Source of the DNA: JANQEU01 sp965601455
Lineage (GTDB): Bacteria > Bacteroidota > Bacteroidia > Cytophagales > Cyclobacteriaceae
Reading direction: 5' to 3'
Assembly: GCA_965601455.1 (NCBI GenBank)
Contig: OZ271831.1
Coordinates: 3,782,001 to 3,846,000, forward strand
Length of the DNA: 64,000 bases
A program made the translations under genes and the position numbers. This document shows, piece by piece, positions 1 to 9,176 of the stretch. A model generated the notes under the pieces. The model was not told the DNA's origin. It saw only the letters and a list, made by a program, of their open reading frames with translations, and made no database searches. Positions within the stretch are counted from its first letter, which is position 1. Every line of letters starts with the position of its first letter.

Positions 1-243
1 AACCTAATCGGTTCCCGAATACGCCTGAATGTAACACCAGATCTTCAAATCAACAGTTTTATTCAGTACGATACAGAAAGTGGCAATTTTGGTGTGAACT
101 CAAGAATCCATTGGATTTATCATCCCCAAGGAGACTTCTTCATTGTATATAACAATACATCTTTCTATCAGAGTATGGAGGACCGTCTCATGCGTGTAAA
201 CACCCAATTGCTCCTGAAGCTCAGGTACAACTTCAGACTCTAA
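1..243 (+). CDS. C-terminal end of a DUF5916 / carbohydrate-binding family 9-like outer-membrane protein (partial)
   Basis: An open frame enters from the left edge and stops with TAA at 241-243, giving 80 residues. It ends in alternating aromatic and charged strands, with the stretch RIHWIYHPQGDFFIVYNN followed by a final strand LLLKLRYNFRL. This pattern, with an R-x-x-W-x-Y-x-P-x-x-D turn before the last strands of a beta-barrel, is characteristic of the C-terminus of DUF5916 proteins. Those usually carry an N-terminal carbohydrate-binding family 9 module and a C-terminal outer-membrane barrel. The N-terminus lies outside the window, so domain content and start cannot be checked. The next gene begins 78 bases later on the same strand, and I see no clear terminator between them. 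Confidence 0.7.
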   Translation, partial: NLIGSRIRLNVTPDLQINSFIQYDTESGNFGVNSRIHWIYHPQGDFFIVYNNTSFYQSMEDRLMRVNTQLLLKLRYNFRL

Positions 244-321
244 CCTTATAAAAACACCCATTCATATCCCGTTTTTCTCTTACCTTGATGGATTAAATCA
301 TGAAAAGATCACCGGATAAAT

Positions 322-1368
322 ATGATCAACAAAAAACAATTTGGCGGCAAACTAAATGACAGATTAAAGGATCGCTATTCGAAATCTGATCAATGGATTG
401 ACGGAGAGTTTAAGAATTTGGAGAAGACCAATATGTCATTCTCCTTCCATAGTCTTCCAAAGTTACTTTACAAACAGTTTTTCGATACCAAAGGAAGAGA
501 ACCCAAATCTCCACTCTCTATTATTCCCTTTAACGAAACCGAGTTTTTAGCTTCTTCTGATCGCTCAAAAATGATTTGGTACGGACATTCCGTGGCATTG
601 CTAAGAATCGATGGAAAAACACTTTTGATTGACCCAATGCTCGGCCCGGATGCCGCCCCAATCGCTCCATTTAAGAGTACAAGGTTTTCAAAAGACACTT
701 TAAAATTGATCGATCATTTACCTCCCATTGACATCCTCTTGCTCACCCACGATCATTACGACCACCTGGATTTGGCCAGTATTGAGAAATTAATACCCAA
801 AGTAGATAAATACTTTGTTTCTATTGGAACTGGAAGGCACTTCGAGTCGTGGGGTGTACATACTAATCAAATTATTGAATTTGATTGGTGGGATAGGCAG
901 CAGATAGATAACCTGGAGATTACTCTAACACCAAGTCGTCATTTTTCCGGAAGAGGTTTGAAGGACAATAGCAAATCACTGTGGGGTGGTTGGGTATTTA
1001 AAACTCCAAATGAGAATATCTATTGGAGTGGCGATGGAGGATATGGAGAACACTTCAAAGAAATCGGAAAGCGACTTGGGCCTTTTGATTTTGGTGTGAT
1101 GGAATGCGGTCAATACAACGAAAACTGGCATCAAATTCATATGTTCCCTGAAGAGAGCGTTCAGGCTGCACTGGATGCAGGAGTTCAGAAAGCTATGGCG
1201 GTCCATTGGGCAGGGTTTTCCCTGGCCCAGCATACCTGGAAAGATCCCATTGAGCGTTTTGTTAAGGCTGCTGAGGACAAGGGATTAGCACATGCCACCC
1301 CGGCATTGGGAGAACTATTCTCTTATTCAGAAGATGTTAAAAAACGATGGTGGGAGAACTATAAATAA
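322..1368 (+). CDS. MBL-fold metallo-hydrolase, NAPE-PLD/UlaG-like
   Basis: A 348-residue metallo-beta-lactamase-fold hydrolase. The zinc-binding signature THDHYDHLD lies at residues 142-150, preceded by the strand-turn WYGHSVALLRIDGKTLLIDP typical of the NAPE-phospholipase D/UlaG branch. Downstream come the expected metal ligands in HFSGRG, the SGDGGYG loop and a late VHWAGF. No signal peptide is apparent, so it is probably cytoplasmic. Family members hydrolyse phosphodiester, lactone or N-acyl-phospholipid bonds. The substrate cannot be inferred here, so a role in lipid turnover is only a possibility. The bestrophin gene starts 8 bases after the stop, so the two are probably co-transcribed. 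The ATG at 322 is taken as start; no strong ribosome binding site decides it. Confidence 0.85.
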   Translation: MINKKQFGGKLNDRLKDRYSKSDQWIDGEFKNLEKTNMSFSFHSLPKLLYKQFFDTKGREPKSPLSIIPFNETEFLASSDRSKMIWYGHSVALLRIDGKTLLIDPMLGPDAAPIAPFKSTRFSKDTLKLIDHLPPIDILLLTHDHYDHLDLASIEKLIPKVDKYFVSIGTGRHFESWGVHTNQIIEFDWWDRQQIDNLEITLTPSRHFSGRGLKDNSKSLWGGWVFKTPNENIYWSGDGGYGEHFKEIGKRLGPFDFGVMECGQYNENWHQIHMFPEESVQAALDAGVQKAMAVHWAGFSLAQHTWKDPIERFVKAAEDKGLAHATPALGELFSYSEDVKKRWWENYK

Positions 1369-1376
1369 GGTAATAG

Positions 1377-2414
1377 ATGATTGTAACCAAAAACTTTTCT
1401 CTATATGGCATCATCAGAGCTACTGGTCATCACCTGCCATGGTTGACCCTTTGGATGAGTTCTGTTGTCATACTTTACAAGTATGCTCAACTGACATGGC
1501 TTAGTATCCCGTGGTTACCCTTATCTCTAATTGGTACAGCGGTAGCTTTTTACCTTGGTTTCAAGAACAACAGTTCCTATGATCGAATGTGGGAAGCTCG
1601 TAAAATTTGGGGTGCCATAGTGAACAGTAGCCGGTCCTGGGCCATGTACGTTAAGTCATTTGTAACCGAGCAGTTTGCCAAGGAAACAATTGATCAGCTA
1701 ACCCTTGATACTCATCGAAAGGAATTAATTCATCGACACATCGGATGGTTATACGTCCTTCGTGATCAGTTACTAATCCCTACTGAATGGGAACACATTT
1801 CTCAAAAGGGTATCATGGGATGGTGGACGGAAAGAAGGATGAGCCGTAGAGGATTGGGCTTATATCAATCTGAAATTGATGAAATCAAACCGGAGCAATT
1901 CTTTCCCGATGGGGAATACGATCGAATGAAGCAGCATAAGAATGCTGCCACCCAAATAATTAATCGTCAAGGTGAAGAACTGCGCGACCTACGAAAATTG
2001 GGATTAATTGACGACTTCCGGCATGTCGAAATGCAGGCTATTCTAAAAGATCTGTATGACCACCAGGGTAAATGTGAACGCATCAAGAAGTTTCCACTTC
2101 CTCGCCAGTACGCCAACATGAGCTTCATATTTGTAAGCCTTTTCATCTTCCTGCTCCCCTTCGGAATGGTTTCCGAATTTGCCAAGTTTGGGACCTGGGC
2201 TATCTGGCTGTCTATCCCATTCAATGTTATTGTGGGGTGGGTATTTGTGGTGATGGAACTCGTTGGCGACTACTCAGAAAATCCTTTTATGGGATTGACC
2301 AATGACATTCCTATGCTTAATATGTGTAGAACAATAGAAATCGACCTCAGGGAAATGCTCGGTGAAACAGATCTTCCGCCAGCAATCGGTTCCAAAACCG
2401 GAATCATGATGTGA
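1377..2414 (+). CDS. bestrophin-family anion channel
   Basis: A 345-residue bestrophin/UPF0187 membrane protein. The conserved early segment is visible: a transmembrane helix, then FYLGFKNNSSYDRMWEARKIWG, which matches the bestrophin hallmark F-R-x-N-x-(A/S)-Y-x-R-(W/F)-x-E, here FKNNSSYDRMWEAR. Later hydrophobic segments (about residues 225-300) carry the channel-lining second pair of helices, and the C-terminal part has the NPFMGLTNDIPM calcium-clasp-like region. Bacterial bestrophins form pentameric anion or cation channels in the inner membrane. It sits 8 bases downstream of the MBL hydrolase and probably shares its transcript. The length is normal for the bacterial family. Confidence 0.88.
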   Translation: MIVTKNFSLYGIIRATGHHLPWLTLWMSSVVILYKYAQLTWLSIPWLPLSLIGTAVAFYLGFKNNSSYDRMWEARKIWGAIVNSSRSWAMYVKSFVTEQFAKETIDQLTLDTHRKELIHRHIGWLYVLRDQLLIPTEWEHISQKGIMGWWTERRMSRRGLGLYQSEIDEIKPEQFFPDGEYDRMKQHKNAATQIINRQGEELRDLRKLGLIDDFRHVEMQAILKDLYDHQGKCERIKKFPLPRQYANMSFIFVSLFIFLLPFGMVSEFAKFGTWAIWLSIPFNVIVGWVFVVMELVGDYSENPFMGLTNDIPMLNMCRTIEIDLREMLGETDLPPAIGSKTGIMM

Positions 2415-2497
2415 GGGATTTGAACAAAGCCTCTACATTATTTTCCTATTTACAAAACAAATCCCTTCATCTGACGTAGGAATAAAAAACCATTTGT

Positions 2498-2529
2498 TTT
2501 GAAAATAGGAATGTAATTGTTTTTATTTG
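2498..2529 (+). promoter_or_regulatory. candidate Bacteroidota promoter of the first padR gene, with TAGGAAT repeats
   Basis: TTTG at 2498-2501 lies 20 bases before TTTATTTG at 2522-2529, close to the Bacteroidota -33/-7 pattern TTTG-N19-21-TAnnTTTG, with one mismatch in the -7 box. The ATG of padR follows at 2551. Three copies of TAGGAAT (2477-2483, 2506-2512, 2539-2545) surround it at spacings of 29 and 33 bases and could be part of an autoregulatory site. Promoter assignment is by pattern only. Confidence 0.4.
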
Positions 2530-2550
2530 ATTTGCATTTAGGAATAAAAT

Positions 2551-2883
2551 ATGACAAAAATTGGAGCTTTTGAGGAGCTGGTTTTGCTAGCAGTCGGATC
2601 AATAGGTAAAGACGCTTATGGGGTGGCGATTAAAGAGCTACTACGAGAAAAAACCGGTAAAAATCCCAGTATTGGTGCACTACATTCTGCACTTTATCGA
2701 TTGGAGGATAAGGGATGTCTAGTCTCTCATGAAGGAGGAGCTACATCGGAAAGAGGTGGAAGGCGAAAGAAATACTACACCCTTACCAATACTGGTAAAA
2801 GTGTGTTGATTGAGATCAACAAACTTCGAATCGAGTTTTCTCAAAATATAGAAGGCCTGAATCTAGGGGCAAATGAAAACTAG
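2551..2883 (+). CDS. PadR-family transcriptional regulator
   Basis: A 110-residue PadR winged-helix repressor without the long C-terminal dimerisation domain (PadR-s1 type). The opening FEELVLLAVGSIGKDAYGVAIKELL, the recognition helix region SIGALHSALYRLEDKG and the wing ATSERGGRRKKYYTLTNTG are diagnostic. Its stop overlaps the start of the following permease gene by 11 bases, so the two are translationally coupled. In Bacteroidota this gene pair is recurrent, and the regulator probably senses a condition linked to the permease and represses its own operon. A promoter-like element and TAGGAAT repeats precede it. It is paralogous to the PadR at 13048. Confidence 0.93.
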   Translation: MTKIGAFEELVLLAVGSIGKDAYGVAIKELLREKTGKNPSIGALHSALYRLEDKGCLVSHEGGATSERGGRRKKYYTLTNTGKSVLIEINKLRIEFSQNIEGLNLGANEN

Positions 2884-5536
2884 TAATTCCATTAAGCCAC
2901 CTCGATGGGCAGATCATCTGCTTTCGGCTTTCTGCTCAAAAAGAGTAATGGAAACCCTAAAGGGCGATATGTACGAGCTGTACGCCATGAGGTATGAAGC
3001 CAAAGGAAAACTGCACGCCGATCTTGGCTATTTGAAGGACATAATAAGTGCATTCAGACCCTTTGCTATAAGAAAGATTTTTAGGTCAAACAACTCAAAT
3101 TATATCAATATGTACAGAAGTTACCTTTTGATTGCCTGGCGCAATCTTGCCAAGCATAAGACATACACCTTCATAAAGGTCGGGGGTTTCTCGATTGGAA
3201 TTGCCTTATGTTTTCTTATCGGATTATTCGTTCAGGACGAGATGAAGGTAGACAGGGATTTACCCAATGGAAAGAACCTATTTCGGGTGGTTTACAAAAG
3301 TGTAGACCCTGCTCAAAGCTGGATGGGTACCTCGTTTCCGGCTGAAGCGGCCCCTGCCCTTCAGCGTTCCATCCCTGAAATAGAAAAGGCAGGCAGATTG
3401 ATTGCTTTTGATGGGTGGTTCAATGCAGGAAGTAATCTATTCAGACCCAAGGATCAGAATACTAATATCTACGAAACCCGATTCGCTTACATGGACCAGG
3501 AACTGCTCGAGATGCTAAGTATCAAAATGGTTCATGGCAGCAATACTAACGCATTGGCGAAACCCTTTTCAATGGTAATTTCGAAAAGAAAGGCCGATAA
3601 ATATTTCCCGAATCAAAATCCCGTGGGAAATGTAGTATTTCTCAATGATGATACTGAGAACCCTTATGTGGTCGGAGGGGTCATGGAGAATCCCAATAAT
3701 TCTCATCTTGAAGATTTCGACTTCTTTATCACCTTAAGTGGCGTAGAGTTTTGGCCCGGTGAACAAACCAACTGGTGTTGCTACAACTATAGCCCGTATG
3801 TGCAGATCAGGGATGGTGCCTCCGCAGCTGAAGTGGAGGAGAAGATCCAACTAATAAAAACGGATTACATAGTTAAATATCAGAGAGATATCGGCAATCA
3901 ATCGGCTGATAATACCGATAAATATCACTCACTAGTGCTCCAATCTGTTCCGGATATTTACCTGTATTCACAGGACATCCATGGTGGGCTTCAATTAGGT
4001 GACATTGCTATAGTCCGATTATTTATCGCTGTCGGTGTTTTCATACTACTTCTGGCTTGCATCAATTTCATAAACCTGGCCACCGCAAAATCTGCAAATC
4101 GTGCTCGAGAGGTGGGGTTACGGAAAACAATAGGATCTAAGCGATCAGATCTGATTCAACAATTTTTTACTGAATCGCTTATGCTCTGCGCTATATCCGT
4201 CATTATTGGTGCAATACTAGCGTGGTTGGCCATGCCCGTATTCAACCTTATTTCGGGTAAAGACCTTTCATTTCCTTACGATGAAATCATATTGATCCCC
4301 ATTTTGGCGCTGCTGATTCTGGTCATCGGCCTAATCTCCGGACTATATCCGGCGCTATATCTTTCAAAATTTGAACCAATAGCCGTTCTAAGGGGAAAAT
4401 TGAGCTTAGGTAGTAAGAGTGGTTTACTGCGAGGAGGATTGGTAGTCTTTCAATTTAGTACTTCCGTTATTCTGATTGTAGGCGCCCTGGTTGTTGCTCA
4501 GCAAATAGACTATATACTGGATAAAAAACTTGGCTATGACAAAGACCACACCTTGCTTATCCATGGTGCCAATACCCTGGGAGAAAACATTCCGACTTTT
4601 AAGCAGGAATTATTAAAGATATCAGGTGTGAGATATGCCGCTGCGAGCAGCTACCTGCCGGTGGAGGGAACAAGGCGTAATGGCAACCAATTTTATCGAG
4701 AAGGCCGTGATAAAATCGATAAGGGAGTTCCAGGTCAATTCTGGCAAGTAGATACTGACTATATCGAAACACTTGGTCTTAAGGTTTTAGACGGACGTAT
4801 TTTCGACCCTGATATCGCCTCAGATACTGCCGCAGTAATGGTTAATGAAGCATTTGTAAGAAACATGGGACTTACTGATCCCGTTGGCACTCGGATCTTC
4901 AACTTTCGACCCTGGATAATTGTAGGCGTGGTGGAAGATTTTCACTTCGATAATCTCACAGAAAAAATCAGTCCATTGGTGATGGTTAGAAATAGTTTCG
5001 GGGACATTATAACAATCAATTTTGAAACGGAAAATCCAAAAACCGTACTCTCCCAGGTAAATGAGCTTTGGGACAGATTTCAACCTAATCAGCCCATGCG
5101 ACATACTTTCATGGCAGATAACTACGAGAGGATGTACGACAACGTAAAACGCACGTCTAATCTTTTCACCGCATTTGCTGTATTTGGATCACTTGTCGCA
5201 TGTCTTGGACTATTCGGTTTGTCAGCATTTCTTGTGGAGCAACGTTCCAAAGAGATCAGTATCCGCAAAGTACTTGGAGCATCAATGAATGTGATATTCT
5301 ATTTGTTGACGAGAAACTTTTTAGTACTGATAATGCTGTCGCTGGTATTTGCCATTCCTATTAGTTGGTTAATGATGGACGAATGGCTAGCCGACTTTGA
5401 ATACGGTATCACTTTGAGTTGGCCGATTTTTACGCTTGCGGGAATAATTGTTTTTTTGATTGCAATTCTTACAATCAGTCGTGAGTCCATCAAAGCTGCT
5501 TTAGTCAATCCTGCCACCCGTTTACGCTCGGAGTAA
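2873..5536 (+). CDS. FtsX-like (MacB-type) ABC transporter permease with N-terminal prefix domain
   Basis: An 887-residue permease. Residues 1-80 form a soluble prefix with a GDMYELYAMR segment, as in permease-prefix-domain proteins that are coupled to PadR genes. A first transmembrane helix (about 95-120) follows, then a large periplasmic MacB-type domain and an FtsX core with three helices (about 380-510, containing NLATAKSANRAREVGLRKTIG). The whole set is then repeated: helix about 525-545, second periplasmic domain, and a second FtsX core (about 765-880) with the EQRSKEISIRKVLGAS motif. No ATPase gene is adjacent, so energy would have to come from a distant LolD/MacB-like ATPase. Such duplicated permeases act in mechanotransmission or in lipoprotein or antimicrobial export. 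It overlaps padR by 11 bases and ends 16 bases before a strong terminator. Confidence 0.9.
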   Translation: MKTSNSIKPPRWADHLLSAFCSKRVMETLKGDMYELYAMRYEAKGKLHADLGYLKDIISAFRPFAIRKIFRSNNSNYINMYRSYLLIAWRNLAKHKTYTFIKVGGFSIGIALCFLIGLFVQDEMKVDRDLPNGKNLFRVVYKSVDPAQSWMGTSFPAEAAPALQRSIPEIEKAGRLIAFDGWFNAGSNLFRPKDQNTNIYETRFAYMDQELLEMLSIKMVHGSNTNALAKPFSMVISKRKADKYFPNQNPVGNVVFLNDDTENPYVVGGVMENPNNSHLEDFDFFITLSGVEFWPGEQTNWCCYNYSPYVQIRDGASAAEVEEKIQLIKTDYIVKYQRDIGNQSADNTDKYHSLVLQSVPDIYLYSQDIHGGLQLGDIAIVRLFIAVGVFILLLACINFINLATAKSANRAREVGLRKTIGSKRSDLIQQFFTESLMLCAISVIIGAILAWLAMPVFNLISGKDLSFPYDEIILIPILALLILVIGLISGLYPALYLSKFEPIAVLRGKLSLGSKSGLLRGGLVVFQFSTSVILIVGALVVAQQIDYILDKKLGYDKDHTLLIHGANTLGENIPTFKQELLKISGVRYAAASSYLPVEGTRRNGNQFYREGRDKIDKGVPGQFWQVDTDYIETLGLKVLDGRIFDPDIASDTAAVMVNEAFVRNMGLTDPVGTRIFNFRPWIIVGVVEDFHFDNLTEKISPLVMVRNSFGDIITINFETENPKTVLSQVNELWDRFQPNQPMRHTFMADNYERMYDNVKRTSNLFTAFAVFGSLVACLGLFGLSAFLVEQRSKEISIRKVLGASMNVIFYLLTRNFLVLIMLSLVFAIPISWLMMDEWLADFEYGITLSWPIFTLAGIIVFLIAILTISRESIKAALVNPATRLRSE

Positions 5537-5552
5537 CTACGTTATAGAAAGA

Positions 5553-5587
5553 AAAAAAGCCACATGAGAGACTCATGTGGCTTTTTT
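5553..5587. terminator. bidirectional Rho-independent terminator
   Basis: A perfect 10-bp stem GCCACATGAG (5559-5568) and CTCATGTGGC (5572-5581) with a 3-base loop, flanked by an A run on the left and TTTTTT (5582-5587) on the right. It serves both the permease gene (+) and the SRPBCC gene (-), which converge here. Confidence 0.93.
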
Positions 5588-5602
5588 ATAGTTCAGATGT
5601 GG

Positions 5603-6184
5603 TTACGCAGCTTTTCGAGCCAACTGAGCCATTCGATTACTTTTGGCTTCCGAAACTTCTCCTGTTTCAGCATAAACCTTTGCATCGTTGAGAACGGTCT
5701 CCAGTGTTTCCTTCATCTTCTTTTCCATCATCCCTTTCATCAGAGATCCCATCAAACCTTTTGATCGAAACTGAGCCTTCATAACCAGCTTCGAAGAATT
5801 TTGGTCTACAGCAACAACAGTCCAGTCATTTACTGCTCTTGTGACAAATCCAGGCATGCCATCCGTAACTTCATATGCCAGATTCATCTTGCCTTCGTCG
5901 TACTTAGTCAGTTTCTCACTGATCTTGCTAAAACCTTTAACATTAACATCGCAAAATCTCTCACTGCAAACGGCACCTTCAAATTCCGATTGTCCCTGCC
6001 CTTCAGCATGGTCCACATTTGAAGACCATTTGTATACTTCAATGAATCCCGGGCCCACCATTTTCCATAATTCCTCCGCTGAAACGCCAATAGTGATCTC
6101 TCTTGATATATCAAATCCTTGTTCTGCCATAATAGTAGTATTAATTGTTAAGAATAAAATGATTGAATAAATGATCTTGTACAT
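5603..6184 (-). CDS. secreted SRPBCC-family (START/Bet v 1-like) protein
   Basis: A 193-residue protein counted from the internal ATG at 6184, which places a clean signal peptide at the very N-terminus (MYKIIYSIILFLTINTTIMA). An earlier in-frame start at 6205 would add seven residues before it. The mature part begins like a polyketide-cyclase/SRPBCC domain: REITIGVSAEELWKMVGPGF, with a later strand pattern ending in FRSKGLMGSLMKGMMEKKMKETLE. These domains form a hydrophobic pocket for lipids or small ligands; export suggests a periplasmic role. It is downstream of the AraC-type gene on the same strand with a 43-base gap, so the two may share a transcript. The ligand is unknown. Confidence 0.75.
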   Translation of the reverse strand: MYKIIYSIILFLTINTTIMAEQGFDISREITIGVSAEELWKMVGPGFIEVYKWSSNVDHAEGQGQSEFEGAVCSERFCDVNVKGFSKISEKLTKYDEGKMNLAYEVTDGMPGFVTRAVNDWTVVAVDQNSSKLVMKAQFRSKGLMGSLMKGMMEKKMKETLETVLNDAKVYAETGEVSEAKSNRMAQLARKAA

Positions 6185-6227
6185 ATCCAAATTGTTATGA
6201 TACAAAGATCAAGAGCCGAGAACCGGA

Positions 6228-7094
6228 TCAATTTCTTGAAATGGTCAGAGTGTTTCTCGTTTGGTTCAATCGATATTGAGAGGGCGAAACACTGAACATA
6301 TCGCTAAATACAGCTGAGAATGTGGAGATGTCGGAGAACCCTGAATCGAAAGCTACAGTAGTAACTGATTTATCCGTGCAAAGGAGTAAAGAGGCCGCAT
6401 GTTCCAACCTTTTTCGTTTGATGTACTTTGCAGGCGTTTCGTCAAATGTTTTTCGGAATTCTCTTTTAAAGGTTGAGAGACTCATGTTACAGATGAATGC
6501 CAATTGATCCAATGAAAGTGGGCTGAAAATGTTGTTGTTTACTGCCTCTTTGAGTCTGACATTTACCGGTTCAAAAATTTCGGATAGCAGTTGCCTGACA
6601 TTCATGTGATTCTCCGATTTCAATAGAATCATGACTAATTCCTTGATCTTCAGAATTCCCAGCTCCTCATCAATCGAATCTGGCTGCTCGAAATATATCG
6701 AAAGGTTATTCATGTACTGTTCTATAAGCTCATTTCCAATGAACTTCTTCGGGACCGGTATTTCATCGGATTTTAAAAATGAGGGCACCTCGTTGCGATA
6801 AACTTCCTTTAGTAATTCAGGGTACAGGTATACTGCAATAGCCTCGCATTCCTCCGACTGATCTGATGAAAGATAATTCTGAACATAGTTGCCACAGTTT
6901 TTCATAATTGCTTCCCGTTCACCAATACGATGAAGGCCACGAGCGTCGTAACTGGCCATTACTCCTTTCGAAATATAAAAGAAGCAAGCAAAATCCCTAA
7001 TGGCGCCTTGCATAACAAAAGGTGGTTTGAATCTAGCCTTTTGAAACAATGGCATCTCTTTAAACTCAATTATTTTACTTTCGATCATGCACAA
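6228..7094 (-). CDS. AraC-family transcriptional regulator
   Basis: A 288-residue regulator. The N-terminal half is a cupin-like ligand or protein-interaction domain resembling the ExsA-type N-domain. The C-terminal half (about 185-280) holds two helix-turn-helix motifs, with LDQLAFICNMSLSTFKREF for the first and VAFDSGFSDISTFSAVF for the second, and the AraC landmark PAKYIKRKRLEHA between them. It is divergent from the NAD-dependent epimerase gene at 7219, separated by 124 bases. In this arrangement the regulator commonly controls the epimerase. The neighbouring SRPBCC gene lies downstream on the same strand and may also be a target. Confidence 0.9.
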   Translation of the reverse strand: MCMIESKIIEFKEMPLFQKARFKPPFVMQGAIRDFACFFYISKGVMASYDARGLHRIGEREAIMKNCGNYVQNYLSSDQSEECEAIAVYLYPELLKEVYRNEVPSFLKSDEIPVPKKFIGNELIEQYMNNLSIYFEQPDSIDEELGILKIKELVMILLKSENHMNVRQLLSEIFEPVNVRLKEAVNNNIFSPLSLDQLAFICNMSLSTFKREFRKTFDETPAKYIKRKRLEHAASLLLCTDKSVTTVAFDSGFSDISTFSAVFSDMFSVSPSQYRLNQTRNTLTISRN

Positions 7095-7218
7095 GGCTAC
7101 CGCAAAACGGAGGGAATGACTTTCTGAAAAAGTCCAAATTTACCACTCTAACCCCAAAAGATTGGTGCCGAGATAAAAATGAAATAGTACCTTAAGGGAA
7201 TAAATCTTTTCCAATAAA

Positions 7219-8154
7219 ATGCAAACGATTTTAGGTTCCGGAGGTGCAGTGGGCAAGGCATTAGCTGAAGCGCTTCCAAAGTACACGAACGACATTCGAT
7301 TAGTCAGCCGCAATCCAGAAAGGATAAACGAGTCTGATGAACTTATCTCTGCGGATTTAACAAATCCTGAAGAGACCAAAAAGGCTGTTGAAGGCTCTGA
7401 AACTGTATATCTGACTATCGGATTAAAATATGACGCAAGCGTATGGCAAAGAGATTGGCCAATAGTTGTTGAAAACGTTTTGAATGCCTGTAAATCTCAT
7501 AACAGTAAGCTGGTCTTCTTCGATAATGTTTATATGTATGATCCAACATCGATTGGATTTATGACAGAAGAAAATCCAATTAACCCATCTTCAAAAAAAG
7601 GTAAAGTACGAGCGCAGATTGCCCAAAAGATTATGGACGCATCGGCCCAGGGAGAAGTTGAGGCATTAATTGCCAGGTCGGCGGATTTCTACGGACCGGG
7701 TGTAAAAGAGGTGAGCATTTTACAGGAAACAATTTTCAATCCACTTAAAGAAGGCAAGAAAGCTAATGTGCTGGGTAACGCGCATGCCAAGCATTCATTC
7801 ACCTATATTCCGGATGCTGGAAAAGCAACTGCCATGCTGGGAAATACCCAGGATTGTTACAATCAGGTCTGGCATCTACCGACTGCTTCAAATCCAATGG
7901 CTTTTAAGGAGTTCGTGGATGTTATCGCCCCCTATTTTGGTGCAAAACCAAAGTACCAGGTGGCAGGTAAACTTCTTACCCGACTCATCGGACTCTTCGT
8001 TCCGGTTATGAAAGAAATTCCCGAGATGATCTATCAGTACGAAAGTGATTATATTTTTTCAAGCCAGAAGTTTGAAGACCAGTTCGATTTTACACCGACT
8101 AGCTACCTGGAAGGTATAAGAGAAATCATGCGAATTGATTTCGGGAAAAGCTAA
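7219..8154 (+). CDS. NAD(P)-dependent epimerase/dehydratase-like protein (atypical SDR)
   Basis: A 311-residue Rossmann-fold protein starting directly with the nucleotide-binding strand: MQTILGSGGAVGKALAEAL contains the G-x-G-G-x-V-G loop. D/N-rich strands follow (ISADLTN), then VFFDNVYMYD and ARSADFYGPG in the position of the catalytic and substrate-binding loop. The classical YxxxK is not obvious, as in atypical SDRs of this class, which are often annotated only as NAD-dependent epimerase. It is cytoplasmic. It is divergent from the AraC regulator and 18 bases upstream of an esterase gene, suggesting a small inducible catabolic or detoxifying operon. The substrate is unknown. Confidence 0.85.
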   Translation: MQTILGSGGAVGKALAEALPKYTNDIRLVSRNPERINESDELISADLTNPEETKKAVEGSETVYLTIGLKYDASVWQRDWPIVVENVLNACKSHNSKLVFFDNVYMYDPTSIGFMTEENPINPSSKKGKVRAQIAQKIMDASAQGEVEALIARSADFYGPGVKEVSILQETIFNPLKEGKKANVLGNAHAKHSFTYIPDAGKATAMLGNTQDCYNQVWHLPTASNPMAFKEFVDVIAPYFGAKPKYQVAGKLLTRLIGLFVPVMKEIPEMIYQYESDYIFSSQKFEDQFDFTPTSYLEGIREIMRIDFGKS

Positions 8155-8172
8155 ATAAGATTTAATTGATCC

Positions 8173-9150
8173 ATGCTAAAAAAACTGCTTCATATCTTCA
8201 AGAAGTTTGCTCTTCTCTTCATCTGTGTTTTCGCACTGATCACGGCTTACATCATCTACTTTTTCGTCACTTCTGATGCACCGGCAATTCATGGAATGGT
8301 CAAATACCATATTCCTTATAACGAAAAACAAACCCTGGATGTCTATTTTCCAACACAACCGGCTGAAACTAATCCTGTGTTACTATTCATCCATGGCGGA
8401 GGATGGATTGCAGGCTCCAAACTTTCGGTAAATAACAATCGATTCAACCAGGTATTTAATGAGCTTAGAGAGCAAGGATTCTTTGTCGTCAGCCCTGACT
8501 ATACCCTAGCGGAAAACGGCTTGTCTCCATTTCCTGATTGCATTCTGGATACGTACGCAGCTGTTCAGTGGGTTAAAGACCATTCCGACGAATACGGATG
8601 GGACATGAATCAATTTGGGTTAATGGGTGAATCGGCAGGTGGACACCTGGCCTTAATGGCGGGATATGCTGATGCAACGCTTTTCGACTCAGAGCTACCC
8701 AGTATACCACCTAAATATGTTGTTGATGTCTATGGCCCCACTCAGCTGGATAGTCTCTACCATGCAAGTACCACTGACAGTATAAAAGCCTTTATAAAAA
8801 GATTACCGGCTTCACTAGCTGAACAACTTGACCCGGCTCGCCTGTTGGTCGGTTTCGATCCGGAGTCTCACCCTAAAGCAGCCGAAGCATTATTTAATAT
8901 TTACTCTCCAATCAACTACCTGGATTCGCTTGCGCCACCAACCCTTATCATTCATGGAGAAGCTGACCAGGTAGTGCCCTTGAGCCAATCTTTACTTCTT
9001 GCAGGAAGACTCGACTCCTTAGGAATCAATAATCCACAGCATTATATGCCAGGGACGAACCACGCCTTTCAAGACGCCACTGATGAGCAAAAAGCAGAGA
9101 TGCAGCAGATTATAGTTGAATTTATCTTAAATCAGACGGCTCAAAAATAA
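8173..9150 (+). CDS. membrane-anchored alpha/beta hydrolase (BD-FAE / HSL-like esterase)
   Basis: A 325-residue esterase. An N-terminal hydrophobic helix (about residues 12-32) suggests an uncleaved anchor or signal. The catalytic domain has the oxyanion motif IHGGGW, the nucleophile elbow GESAGG, an acid in HGEADQVVPLSQS and the catalytic histidine in GTNHAFQDA, in the expected order. This is the carboxylesterase/hormone-sensitive-lipase branch. It follows the epimerase gene by 18 bases on the same strand, so an operon is likely. Only 26 bases separate its end from the convergent dehydrogenase gene, and no strong terminator is seen there. Confidence 0.87.
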   Translation: MLKKLLHIFKKFALLFICVFALITAYIIYFFVTSDAPAIHGMVKYHIPYNEKQTLDVYFPTQPAETNPVLLFIHGGGWIAGSKLSVNNNRFNQVFNELREQGFFVVSPDYTLAENGLSPFPDCILDTYAAVQWVKDHSDEYGWDMNQFGLMGESAGGHLALMAGYADATLFDSELPSIPPKYVVDVYGPTQLDSLYHASTTDSIKAFIKRLPASLAEQLDPARLLVGFDPESHPKAAEALFNIYSPINYLDSLAPPTLIIHGEADQVVPLSQSLLLAGRLDSLGINNPQHYMPGTNHAFQDATDEQKAEMQQIIVEFILNQTAQK

Positions 9151-9176
9151 CTCGCTGCAAGCGGCGACGACGTAAT

